Both the position numbers and the translations under genes were made by a program. A stretch of 64,000 bases of DNA from Plantago major (taxonomy: Eukaryota > Streptophyta > Magnoliopsida > Lamiales > Plantaginaceae): NCBI GenBank assembly GCA_026545765.1, contig CM048839.1, forward strand, positions 85,140,414-85,204,413. Direction: 5' to 3'. This document shows positions 47,502-58,755 of this stretch, piece after piece; positions within the stretch are counted from its first letter, which is position 1, and every line of letters begins with the position of its first letter. The notes beneath the pieces are model-generated. The model saw only the letters and a list, made by a program, of their open reading frames with translations, made no database searches and had not been told where the DNA came from.

Positions 47502-49751
47502 AGTTACTTCCTTGAAGCATACTACGTCAGTAGCTAAGTTTTTGATATTTTCTTTTCCCGGCCTCGAAGCCCACCAGTTGTACTTGAATTTCCGTCAAAT
47601 CAATACAACTTTTTGCAAAACAAATGTGCTATATTCAAACAAACATACTACCTCGGACCCTTCAACGACATCCGAGCCAAGTTATGTCACGAATGATTAA
47701 ACAACCAACTTTGCGAGAGGTAAGACCTACACAGCCAGATTCGAACGAAGTGACATCACAAGCCAAAGACATAAAATACAACAGAGATCTTGTATTTCTC
47801 AAAGTACAGATTACAAAGTTCGGACATGCCTGTCCAAGTCACATAAAGCAAAAGGAAAATCTACATCATTTTTTACAATAAAAGAAGGCGGTTCTTTGAG
47901 GGGTATCCAGCGTCCACCACGGACCAATCGGCTTCATTCCGAGCCCGAGCTTCCGAGCGGAACAGGTACAGCACCCTCTCGGAGTAAACTCATGTTGGAG
48001 TGACCTTTTTAGGAATAGCTCTGACGTCTGAACCATGAATCCCTTACAACGATCCTGTGCGTTCCGAAGCGAAGTAGCCGGAGAACAGAGTGAACTCTTA
48101 GGACAAAGCTTATGATGGTCCAACGGCATCAGTCACTTCTTCCCAGTAACTTGAGGGAACCCTCACGGGAACCCCAATTCTCGGAAGCAGTGTTGATCGA
48201 CCACTCAACTTAAACCGATCCGCACGATGTGATAAGACTTGGATGATAGGAACGAACAGTAAAGACAGCTCATTTCCGAGTAGCATGTCCTGACCCCCGG
48301 ACAAAGGATAAGCTTGATTCCGAATATCTTTGGTGCAGAGACGTAGTCAAAGTGCTTTCTCGGACCATCCACATCTTCCACCACAACCACTTTCTGATTC
48401 GTGCTCATCAACACCACAAGAAAATGGTAAATGGTGGAAGGAGCAGGCAGCCCGAAGATGTGATTCTCCGAAGCAACAAGTGTAGTAATTCCTGGAACCA
48501 ACGAGCTAGTCTGCTCCCCCGGGGCTCAAGTTGTTGATACACACTACAGCCCCGGAGAGAGAAGACTAGCATGGTGATCCGAGGAGATGTACTTCCGAAA
48601 ATGGTAAATAGTGTAAGGGGCAGGCAACCTGAGGAATTGACTTTCCGAAGTAACAAGTGTTTGGAAATCCCTGAGACCAGCGAGCTATTCCGCTTCCCCG
48701 AGGCTAAAGTTGTTGTACACACTACAGCCCCGTAGAAAGAAGAATAGCACGGCGACCCGAGGAAGATCACTTCCGAGTAACCCAATCTCGTCATTCCCAA
48801 CTATGGTCAGATCCAAAGGGACCTTCGGACGTCCGAAGAACCCTCCTAGACGGATCACACAGGAACGGCGGAATCAACCTACTCGTTGAAGATGTTCGGA
48901 CCCGAGGATCCGAATCATCTACTATGAAAGGGATGGAATGATATGGCAAAAGGCCGTACAATCCCGGGGTATATATACAAGTGAAGGACCAATCACAACT
49001 CGTTTCGTGGACCGTAATCACCGGCTATGGGCTTGGGCCTGGACTTGGGCCTAACACTTGGGCCACTACTGGGCTAACTCGGAGACCCTTCACTATTCCG
49101 GCCTTATTGAATAAATTATTTCCAACTATAAACCAATCGGATCCGTCAATCCGAGCCTCTCATGATAACTTCCGTAACAACTATAATCCGTGCTAGGTCA
49201 CTCAACTTTTCTACCGAGATTATCTCCTTCCTTACAACTTGTTCATAAGTCAACAAGGTTTGGAGTAGTACACCAAGTCTCTACGGATCGAGCAGAATTC
49301 TAAAATCCGAGCTATTCCTACTTGTTACAGATTTTGGTAAACCAATATTATCTATACGATTAGCATTTAGAGCTAAGGCCCGCACAAATGCCTTGTCCGC
49401 CCGCGCCAAAGTTGTTGATCAATTAAATAGGGTTGCATTATTTTGGAAGCAGTTGGTCTCGTTGACTCTGATCCACTGCCTGACGTCAAAGCCAACGACG
49501 CTTGAGCTACTTGTTTATTTTATAACCTAAGTACGCAATGAAATACATGCACCTGAATAAGAAACAACACAAGCATATGATAAAGTCGATCCGAACCATA
49601 GACTAGCCCGGAGCAATGCAATAAATTACCAAATCAAAAATAATTATCCGACTACAGATACGATAAACACTATCCGTGAAAAGCAACAAAAGATAACGTT
49701 GTCTTACGGTCCGGAGACCGGAATTACAGACTTCTGGGGCATACCCCGTCT
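47502..49751 (+). other. Tat element region downstream of pol, with an imperfect duplication
   Basis: I trust no coding here on either strand. A degenerate direct repeat of about 177 bp is seen at 48421-48597 and 48598-48778 (AAAATGGTAAAT..., ACACACTACAGCCCCG...). The rest is unstructured non-coding sequence. Confidence 0.6.
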
Positions 49752-52720
49752 TCACTCTTCTTGCTTCCCGGGTGAACCAGCTTGTGCTCCGAAAGGACCT
49801 CCGATCTCTTCCTCAAAGGATGCTTCTAGGTCTGCTAGCCTTTTGTCTTTGGCTTCCTGGGCCAACCTTTTCTCCCTTCGGACCTTCAATACCTCGAGGA
49901 AGGCAGGGCATTCCTTCATCAAGTTCAGCTCGCGACGGAAGCCATGGACGGGCCCGGGCAGAGTCAGCCAGTCCCGGTTGTGCTCCACATGTTCCTCCAG
50001 GGGGACGAAGACACTCGACATCAATACCCGGGGCACGAAGGCCGGAAGGTACGGACCACCATGGTTGTACTTCTTGTCCCCTGTCTTGTCACAAACTAGC
50101 TCCACAAATTCGCACTTGAGCAAGTCATCGTCTGAGACACATTCCGGAGCAAAGTCCGAGCCATCTGCCTCTTTGAAAGCAGTAATGACTTCAGCTTCCA
50201 AGTCGCAGTCACTTGGGATCCATCCCCTGTGCCGAAGCTTCCCCATGGCGGCATCGAAGCCATCCTGCCGAGCCTCGTCATACTTGGACTCAAGCATGAA
50301 CTTGTAAGCGTCCGACCCCAAGAAATCTTGGACAACCTGTGTCCAGACCTTCAACAACTCATTGAGCATCATATCCTTGAAGGTCCGAGAGACACCGACG
50401 TACTCGCCCACGCTATCCTGGTGCACTTTTAGGTCCTTCTCCAGGGACAGGATGGCATCTCCAGCTTCGCCGCCTCCGCTTTGGACTCCTTCTTAGCGGC
50501 AATGGCCTTTTTCAACCTTTCGGACAAGCTGACCACCCTGGATGCCTCCATCACCCGAGCAACCTTAGCCTTGGCCAGGTCCTCCTCCATTGTAGCCCTC
50601 CGACCCGCCACCACAGAGCACGCTTGAATGGCGGCAGTGAGATACAATGTCCAACATTATAAATCAGTAAGGGTTCCGAGTCAAAGAAAGATAACATTTT
50701 ATGGCAACCAGTAAAACCATGATTTGATTAGTACGTACCTTCTGGTGAATTGCAGATAGCTCTGCAATCCGGTCCAGCTCTGGCGCCGCAGCCATCCGAG
50801 CCACCTCAGCATCCATGTCTGGCTCGCTACTCATCTTCCCTTTGCCCTTCTTGGCAGGAGGGATTGGACCTTCGGATGGGCGCTTCTGCCCGACCGCAGC
50901 ACTCAAACCACTAGCAGGAGGGTCCCGAGCCACAGACCTCAGAGGTTTTTTTGCCCCCTTCGAGCCCGTCCTTGCCCTTATCTGGGGTGGGCATCGCCTG
51001 AGCCACTTCACCCGCCGTCTCCCTCCGGGTCTCCTCCACTCGGAACGTGGCCGCATTCCTCGGCTCGTCCATAGGGAGCAAAGTGGACGTCTTGATGATT
51101 TGGGTTCGAGTGCCCTCCTCCATCTCCTTTCTTTTGGCAGCATTTTGCTTCCGCTTCAGCTCACGCATGGTAGACATGATGTAATCGAACCAAAAATCTG
51201 AACATCCGAGGAACAAAAAGTTAATACACGATAAATTTTTCGCAAAACAAAACAAACAGAGCAATAACGCAACAACTAACTCGGATAAGACGACTACATG
51301 ATCGAATGAGGAAAGACTTACTCAAATCCTTCTTCCCTTCACAAAAGCTGGGCTCTAAAAAGCCAGCTAGGTAGGGAAGAGGCAGGCAGATTAAGCCTCG
51401 GAAGAAATATTTCTCTGGGTCTTGACTTTTGTGGAGCGCTTGCATCCACAACGGAATATTCCGAGCCGGAGGCTTCCAATCCGGCAACCTACCTCGGAAA
51501 AATTTCTTCTCAAAGCGCCACTGAACCCTCTCCGCCTCGGACTGACTCTGTTTTAATGCGGGTCGGACAAAGATGTACCTCTTTCACCAATTGATCCCCA
51601 AAGAAGAGAGAGGATCCACAAAAAAAGTATATGCTTGGTGACATACCAGCGTATAAAAAAGTCCGTTCCTATTACTCAAATTTACACTAAACAATTTCTG
51701 AAAGTTGTCAAAAGTAACTGGGATGCCCTTGTATCTACACATCACCCCAAAGCACATCAGGTTTCTGAGGGAGTTGGGAATGATCTGGTGCGGACTCAAC
51801 CCCATATCATTCAAGATATCCATCAACTCGGCTGCCACGGGCAAACTCCATCTACAGTGCAGACTTATCTCATGCACGCACATGTATCCGGGAGGCGGAT
51901 TGTAGAAGGCGTGTGGTTCATCCGGAATGAGAATCTCCACGGACTCCGGAATCTCATACCTCCTCCGAAACTCCTCCACCTCCTCGGACGTCACAATAGA
52001 TGGGCACGTTGGCAATGAACAATCCTCGTTCAGCTCACCATCCGGATCAGGATGAGTCACATCTTCCCTTGACCGAGGAAACTTCACTCGGAATACATCT
52101 TCACCCTTTCTACTGCCCTCAGGCAGCTCATCTTCAGTCCCGTAGTGACTCGGACCTGCTTGTCCGGCTGATTCCCTCCGGAATACATGAGGAGAAATCA
52201 TCTCTTCCTCATCCTCCTCAAGACCGACACTATCAAGCCGACCCTCCTCTTCAACTTTTTCATCCCCGGACGATGAACTCAACTCCACTACCGTCCGAAG
52301 GGGGATAGCAGTCTGAACCCGATCCTCAATACCCTCTTCAAACATGCCCAACTCAGGCGGTGCCTCGGAGGTAACATGCACTTCCTCGATGTTCGGCTCC
52401 TATGGATCCGGAACAAATGGTACTCGGTTAGGGTTAGTCCTAAAACTATAACCTATGTTGCCTATGAGGGATCGAATCTCTACCGGGAGCTCGGGCTCCT
52501 TCCCAGCACGGTGCGGACGGAGACCCTCTATGGTCCGAGAGATCGTCTCTTGGACAGCACCAACCCCGGGCTCTTCCCGGCTCGGATGATGAGAACGCTC
52601 CAGCTATTCCAAATCCTCCGCACTACCGACATCAATCTCCTCGGAGCTCTCTAGTAAGGACGACGCTTCAGAAGCATATCCTTCAGCTTCGGATCTATTT
52701 TGACTATCACTCTCGGACAT
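49752..52720 (-). pseudogene. Antisense gene in Tat element: putative gypsy-type transposon family protein
   Basis: It is read on the minus strand from an ATG at 52718-52720 (MSESDSQNRSEAEG). Exon 1 has in-frame stops near 52605, 52403 and 51584-51586. It encodes an acidic N-terminus, then YMCVHEISLHCRWSLP and LSPHQIIPNSLRNLMCFG, the pattern of the plant 'putative gypsy type transposon' domain (Pfam Transposase_28). An intron fits GT-AG at 51321 down to 51198. Exon 2 is basic (MRELKRKQNAAKRKEME). After a frameshift near 50930 a second intron starts at 50738 (GTACGT) with an unresolved acceptor near 50630. The last exon is coiled coil (50430-50600) then 49752-50426 (FKDMMLNELLKVWTQVV, LADLEASFEEE). 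Extra antisense genes are known in Tat-lineage elements such as Grande and Retand. Function unknown. Confidence 0.75.
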
Positions 52721-53994
52721 CCTAGGGAAAGAAAAGGCAGTTTTATGAGTTTTTAAGATTGCAGTCCGAGAGGCCATTTATGTAGATTAAAATTAGACAA
52801 TCTATGATCGGATGAGCTGGAACGACTCCGACGGACGCGTTTAGCTCAGATTTAGTATAAAGTCAGTACGGTTTTAAAACTAACTACTCAGCACATCCGA
52901 AGAAAACTACGTTAAACTACTTGTTCCAACTACGGACTACGGAAAATGAGCATACATCCGAACATACAACATTTTGAAAATGAATGTAGAATGCACAGAG
53001 AACTTGAAATAAAAAAGACGAAACAAGCAACTTACTTGCACTTGGATGATTGGATCGAAGGCAGCTAACTTTGCTCGGATGACTCGCTACGGACTTCACC
53101 ACATTCGCTTCGGATCGCTTGCACTTGCTTCGGATGTACTAAAAAGTCGAAAATCTTCTCTCTAGAAATGAGAAAGTGACATCAGTGAAACCCCTATTTA
53201 TAGAGGGTTAAATCAGGAAGCCCAACCGTCGCCATTTTTCGGGATTAAATCTCAATCGTAGATCAAAATTTATCCAACGGCGTAGTACAACAATACCAGG
53301 CGAAATGACGCATTGGTACAAAAAATTTACCTTACGATGAAAAAAACAGATACAACAAACTCCACCATTCTCGGGAGCAGGACACGACTCCACCTTCGGA
53401 TGGCCAATCCATCTTCTACCTCGGAACCCTATCCTTTTTACAAGGAAGGAGGCTTCAACTCACAATCACACGGACACTCGTCCGTTCGGATGTCCCTCTT
53501 CGGACCATCCCAATCAAGTTGCTAAAAACCCTATCCTTTTTACTTGGCAGGAGGTTTCAACTCACAATCACACAGACCCTCGTCCGTTCGGATGTCCCTC
53601 TTCGGACCATCCCAATCAAGTTGCTAAAAACCCTATCCTTTTTACAAGGAAGGAGGTTTCAACTCACAATCACACGAACCCTCGTCCGTTTGGATATCCG
53701 TCTTCGGATCATCCCTTCACCCACAAAAGGTACAACTCCGATGTTCTCTGTCTACACTTGATCTCGCTTACAAATACCCCATCTTTCTTTAATTTTGTTG
53801 CACTCCGAGCCTCCTTCCTCGGACTGCAACAAAAGAAAGAAAGGGGGGGGGGGAGAGATTAAGTTAAGGATTACAAGGAGCATGGATTACACCTTTTTTC
53901 TGCTTACGAGGGACGGATTGAACCGAGAAACAAACTGTCCTCTCCACTTTTAACCATAGTTCCACAACTATCTTCTACTAAGATACTTGGAAAC
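52721..53994 (-). promoter_or_regulatory. Region upstream of the antisense gene, with a 102-bp tandem repeat
   Basis: No coding. It probably holds the promoter of the minus-strand gene. Most notable is a tandem repeat at 53425-53720; a G tract (53846-53855) lies beyond it. A TATA-like element on the minus strand could be the CTATAAATA formed at 53198-53206, about 480 bases ahead of the ATG. Confidence 0.4.
53425..53720. repeat. 102-bp tandem repeat, about 2.9 copies
   Basis: Units start at 53425, 53527 and 53629 with AACCCTATCCTTTTTAC and contain TCAACTCACAATCACAC and CTCGTCCGTTCGGAT. The first two differ at few positions; the third is incomplete and more diverged. Confidence 0.9.
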
Positions 53995-54006
53995 TAGGGG
54001 GACATA

Positions 54007-54853
54007 TGTTGATACGGAAATATGTCAAATCTGTCTTAGACGCCTTTGGAACGAATCCTAAGGCGTCCCAAGTTTCTCTGAGTCCGGACCTTACGGTCAC
54101 CTAAGCCCCATGAGTCGACCGCCCGGGTGTAAAGGAACAGGAGGGCCCTAAGAGTAGTAGGTCCGACTCGGACACCTGTCCAAACTCAACACAGCAACCT
54201 CAAGCAACCAAGTGAACTGGCACTAGAGAGTAAGAGGGACCGAGGCACGAGGTCCGAATGAGAGGTACTTGACAAACCGAGAAGAGAACCTTATGGGCGA
54301 CCCAGTACGATCCGGACCAAACGTCCGGACCTGCCTCTTCGGACCTTAACCCACAGCAGACTGCATCAAAGCCTCTAATACTCTCACATTAATGACTAAA
54401 GTACCCCTGAAAGCCCAAAGTGGAATGTGACAAGTGTCATTAATGGGCCATGGGCCTATTGAAGCCTTGGTGGCTCAATCCGGGCCTTACACTTGGCACG
54501 ATCTGGTGGAACCCTCCCATTTTGGGAGAAATCTATATATATGGCACAGATTCCCAATATAAGGGTAAGAGATAATCACTTCTTATTCTCGATTCTTATA
54601 CCGAGTATATCCTCACCATCTCGCAAGTAAAGTCTCCTTCAGGTTTGACACTGTGCAAACTGGGTATAAGGTTCTAACACCCCCCCCCCCACCAAGCTAT
54701 TTGTGTAGGTCCTCACGTGTCGCCTCTAAAATAGTACGACGGTTCTAACAGGCTTCTACTCTTTGCTCCATACGAGCTAAGTGGTCTAGGCACTCAGGGT
54801 GAAGAAGAACAAGGGAAATACATTTAACTGTTCGGGGGACTTTACCCTCGACA
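54007..54853 (+). repeat. 3' LTR of the Tat element (847 bp)
   Basis: It begins TGTTGATACGG and ends CCCTCGACA, followed by GTCCC. It matches 41667-42571 over its length, with an 11-C tract at 54680-54690. Confidence 0.92.
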
Positions 54854-55051
54854 GTCCCATAAAACTTCAGTACATTACTAAAAAGGGAAGCTACCCCACA
54901 CCCAATAATCTCAAGTTTGATCTCAAATTACACATTTTTCCGCTAAAAGTACACTTTTTCCACCATTTTCTATATTCTATCATTACTTTAACTTTTCACA
55001 TAAAACTACGCGTCAATCCTACGTATAAAGCTCTCCGGGACAGAGGGAGTA
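54854..55051. mobile_element. Possible Stowaway-like MITE, right part
   Basis: It begins GTCCCATAAAACTTCAG and ends CGGGACAGAGGGAGTAG, the reverse complement of a CTACTCCCTCTGTCCC type terminus. The left part (TAGTCGTCC) is at 41656-41665, so the Tat element sits near one end of it. The left terminus is poorly conserved. Confidence 0.4.
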
Positions 55052-55465
55052 GTATTTAGTGTAGTTCAATTTTATGCTATTATGTGTGTGAGGCAATAAT
55101 AATTGGACATGCATAAAAGAAAAGTTAGACATCAATAGATGCAAGGAGGGGTGATGAGAGAATGAATTATTGTAGAAGAAATGTTTTGCATTTAAAGTAT
55201 GATGGTGTAAGAAGTTAATACTACTACAAATAAAAACGGATAACTACATACAGTACTCATGCAATTGACCTCCAAAATAGATTCATCCTTGGATTTGAAA
55301 CAATAACAGATTCCCCCTCCCGTTGACCAACCCTCACATCACACTTTTTCCTCCCACGTGAATTTTTTTAATTAACTAACTAAAGGAAAGGTAAAATAAA
55401 ATAAAATAAATTAATAAAGGAAAGATAAAATAAAACATAAACAAACAAACCACTTCTTTTGCTAC

Positions 55466-55500
55466 TCTTCTTCCTCCTCCTTCTCTTCTTCTTCTTCTTC
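55466..55500. repeat. CTT-rich microsatellite
   Basis: A run of CTT and CCT triplets ends in CTTCTTCTTCTTCTTC. Confidence 0.9.
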
Positions 55501-55504
55501 AAAA

Positions 55505-55682
55505 ATAGCTCCGATGAAGTTGCAGGAAAAAGCTCCATTGCAGCTTAATTAAGCTCCAATGGAGCTGTAAAATGCAGCTCCAGCTCCAATTGAGCTGCAA
55601 TTTACAGCTTCATATGGAGTTGTATCTACAACTTCGAATGGAGCTTAATTACAGTTGCACTGGAGTTGTAAATTGCAGCTCT
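55505..55682. repeat. Cluster of AGCTCCAATGGAGCT-like palindromes
   Basis: About a dozen copies of AGCTCC, GGAGCT, TGCAGCT and close variants in both orientations occur in 180 bases (for example AGCTCCAATGGAGCTG at 55551 and AGCTCCAATTGAGCTG at 55580). The unit is not recognised. Confidence 0.7.
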
Positions 55683-56501
55683 ATTTATATGGTACCAGAG
55701 CTAAAATAGTTCTGTCGGAGTGTTTTTTCCAGATCCGTTTACATCTCCGATCTTCGCCTTGATCACGATTGATATTTTTATTCGATTTAAAAGTTGAAGG
55801 ACTTGTTTTAGATTTTCTGAGAACTCAAGGGTGGCCAATGGAGAATTAGATATTCTCAAGGGACATGGATTACAAATTCATTTAAACTTTGCAAAATAAA
55901 AGAAAATAAATAGAAAGTCTAAAATTAAAATAATGAGTGGTATTTTGGTGAATATCTCAAACTTTTCTATCCACATTAACAGAAAGGAACTCATGTCACC
56001 AGGTTCGTTGACTTTTGGACCCATATTGAATTAGAAAAAAATCGTAGGTGATGAGCCGATATTTTAACGACTCATTTAGTCTTTTTTACCGTATTTTGTT
56101 ATGTCCTTTAGCCCTTTTTCGTAGTTTTTTAGTGCATTTTCATGTTTGGGTATTTTGTTTGTTTTTATACTTTTTCAGGTGTTATATTGTAAAAGGCAAG
56201 TGGGCCATTACTCCAAGGAGGTGACAAGGAGGTTGAGAAAAGGGAGTAAAAATAGGAAGAAGTGGGAAAATGGGAGATTTTCCGGATGGGAGGCTCACTG
56301 CGGTGAGCTCTGTTGCTGGAGCTCACCGCGGTCCAGAAGAACAAAACTGAAAAAAACAGTCACTGAGCAGATCAGACCGCAGGGAGCCAAAAACCAAAAA
56401 GAGGCTCACCGCGGTGAGTACTGAGCAAGACCAATTCAACCACGATTTCTGGCAGTTTTGTCCCATGATTTTGAATTTCTACTTCCTTGGATCTATAAAT
56501 A

Positions 56502-58283
56502 GGTGATCCTCTGTCACCATTCTTATACTTGGTTGTTGCTGAGGGTTTGATTAGAATGCTCGGGGTAGCATGTGATTCTGGGTGTTTTCTGCCTGTGCGA
56601 ATAGGTAGAGAGGCGGTTGCTATCTCTCATTTGTAATACACTGTTGTTTGGAATGACGAAGGAGGAAAACATTCTGGCTTTAAAAAGATCACTTAGGTGT
56701 TTTGAACTCTATTCTGGGCTGAAGATTAATTACAAGAAAAGTAGCTTGTTGGGTGTTGGAGTGGAGAAGGAAGTGTAGGATTAGTGGGCGTTGAGGCTAA
56801 ATTGTACTGTTGGGGTTACACCATTTTTTCATTTAGGCTTGCCTGTAGGTGCAAAGCGTAGCGATGCTGGTGTCTGGAAGCATGTGGTGGAAAGGGTGGA
56901 AAAACGTTTGGCTAATTGGGAAAATAATTTCCTTTCTTTTGGCGGAAGATTAGTTCTCGTTAACTCGGTGCTTTCCTTGTTACCTATCTACTTCTTATCC
57001 TACATTAAAGCCCCATCTTCTGTTCTTACCCGGCTGCGGAAGATATTCTATCATTTTATTTTGGGGGGGGGGGGGTCTTTAGGGGGAAATAAAAGGGTGG
57101 CTTGGGTTAACTGGAGTATTGTTTGCAGATCGAAGGGGAGGGGTGGATTGGGAGTAAAAAATCTTGAGTGTTTTAACAAAGCATTGCTGGGGAAGTGGGC
57201 ATGGAGGCTATTGAATGGTTCTGATGAGTTGTGGTGTCAGGTGCTGTTTTCTAAGTATGGTTGTTTTGCTGACGTAGTCGAGGAGTTTCGAAAGGGTTGT
57301 GTGCGTGGGAAGGAGTGGTCCTCTTGGTGGCGGGATCTTGTGAGATTGGTGGGAAGTAGTGGGTGGTTTTGGGATAATTTAATAAGGGTAGTGGGAGACG
57401 GATCTAGGACTCGGTTTTGGGAAGATATGTGGTTGTTGGAGGGAGTTAGTTTGAAAGAAAAATTTCCTAGGCTGTTTACATTAGAGATTAACAGTGGTTG
57501 TACGGTGGCGGATAGGTTAGAGTGTAGAGGAGCGGAGATTTGTGGGTTCTGGGATTGGCGGAGAGTGCTACTGGGAGAGAGGAACTTTTGGTAGCTGATT
57601 TAAATGTCTTAATTTCCAGGTGCTGTCTTTTGTCTGTTTTTCCAGATCGCTGGGAGTGGATCAGGGGCAATTCACGAGGATATTCAGTTAAAGCAGGTTA
57701 TGAAAAGTTGTCGACTCTCCTTGTTGAGGATCAGGTGCCAGAGGTAGATTGGATGAAAAATGTTTGGGCAAAAGGTGTTCCTCTGAAGATTAGCGCATTT
57801 ATCTGGAAGATGGTCTATGGAAGAATTCCTATCTTTCCAAATCTGCGTAAAAGGAACTTAATTCATCCGGAGGTGTCCGCTTGGTGCAAAATGTGTGAGG
57901 AGGACAAAGAGGAGACGCTGGAGCACTTATTTCTTCATTGTAATTTTGCGAAGGTTGTTTGGAGCAAGATTTGTGCTTGGCTGGGTTTTAGCTGGGATAG
58001 AAATGGAAATATCATTGATTGTTTTGACAACTTTTGTTCGATTGTAGTGACTAAGTGCAGGGATGTTTGGCAGATGGTCTGGCACGGCACTTTGTGGCTA
58101 ATTTGGAGAGCCAGAAATGCAAAGGTTTTTAAAGGCGAGATTATTTCAAGTTTGGAGGTGTTCGAGCTTTTGAAATTTCATTTATGGACTTGGCTAATGA
58201 ATCTGGAGTGGATTGATCCCGGGTATATTTTCTCAGATTGGGAGTTACATCCAAATATGATTTTGAATTTCGTATATCTGTAG
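56502..58283 (+). pseudogene. LINE reverse transcriptase C-terminal part (broken)
   Basis: Motifs run GDPLSPFLYLVVAEGL, GREAVAISHL, then a TAA and a deletion that removes the catalytic ADD of the YADD box (56634-56641) and shifts the frame. Then ENILALKRSLRCFELYSGLK, stops at 56776 and 56782, LGLPVGAKRSDAGVW, and a long stretch to 57594 (FGGRLVLVNSVLSLLPIY, VAWVNWSIVCRSKGRGGLG). After a shift, 57600-58283 holds the zf-RVT domain (SVKAGYEKL, CKMCEEDKEETLEHLFLHC). TAG ends the protein at 58281-58283. It cannot encode an active enzyme. Confidence 0.9.
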
Positions 58284-58755
58284 TGTTTTGACTGTGCAGA
58301 GCTTAGGCAGCCTTGTATTCTTTGGTTATGGGTCTTTTTGTCAGGTTTGTAGCAGCTTTTCTTTTGTTTGGGATCATTCTCTTCTTTAGTTTCAGCAGTT
58401 GCGTTTGTTTACACTCCTTAAGGGAACATCATCGACTTTTCTTTCTCTCTATTCGAGGTCGATATTTCCACCCTTTTGGCTTTGGTTCCTTTCCCCGACT
58501 CTTGGCTTGATACTTCGGTGTCGAGACATACTAGACGACAGGAAGACCATGATTTTTGTGTGAACTCGTGTTAATTTTTTGAGGCTGGGATGGGGATGGT
58601 TTCCAGTTTGTCGCTTTAGCTGCTGGTTTGGTTTTTTAGTATGAGGCTGTCATCTTTTGTGGCGTCACTTTGTGTCAATGTTGAATGTGTTTGTATCGTT
58701 CGAGTACTGCTGGTGCTCTTGATTGATTAATGAATTTTTAATTTCTTAAAAAAAA
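58284..58755 (+). other. LINE 3' untranslated region and A tail
   Basis: A T-rich non-coding stretch ends TTAATTTCTT followed by eight A (58748-58755). The LTR sequence resumes with CTTGTATTCAG. Confidence 0.7.

Larger units (their letters stand above)
41667..54853 (+). mobile_element. Tat-lineage Gypsy element, full length, 13.2 kb
   Basis: It has LTRs of 905 and 847 bp, a primer site TTTGGCGCCGTC, gag, pol with two RNase H domains (a mark of the Tat lineage), a long region with an antisense gene, and a purine tract CTAGGGGGACATA (53995-54006). The base composition is richer in G and C than the Copia nest. Gag is shortened and pol carries stops, so the copy is not autonomous. Confidence 0.92.
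55052..56048. other. Intergenic DNA with CTT tract and palindrome cluster
   Basis: No gene seen. It contains an AAAATA repeat tract (55392-55440), a CTT/CCT pyrimidine microsatellite (55466-55500) and a cluster of AGCTCCAATGGAGCT-like palindromes (55505-55682). The sequence up to the start of the G2 LTR at 56049 has no other recognised feature. Confidence 0.6.
56502..58755 (+). mobile_element. 5'-truncated LINE (L1-type) inside the G2 LTR
   Basis: It begins inside reverse transcriptase at the GDPLSPFLY motif (56502) and ends in a short A tail (58748-58755). 5' truncation and an A tail are standard for LINEs. I find no clear target duplication. The ORF1, endonuclease and the first half of reverse transcriptase are absent. 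Confidence 0.85.

Noticed and set aside
51635..52308. Plus-strand frames over the antisense gene
   Set aside because: The minus strand has the Transposase_28-like motifs and splice sites; the plus frames are composition shadows.
56791..57594. LINE frame as a host reverse transcriptase-like gene
   Set aside because: It is flanked by LINE motifs, a 5' truncation and an A tail.
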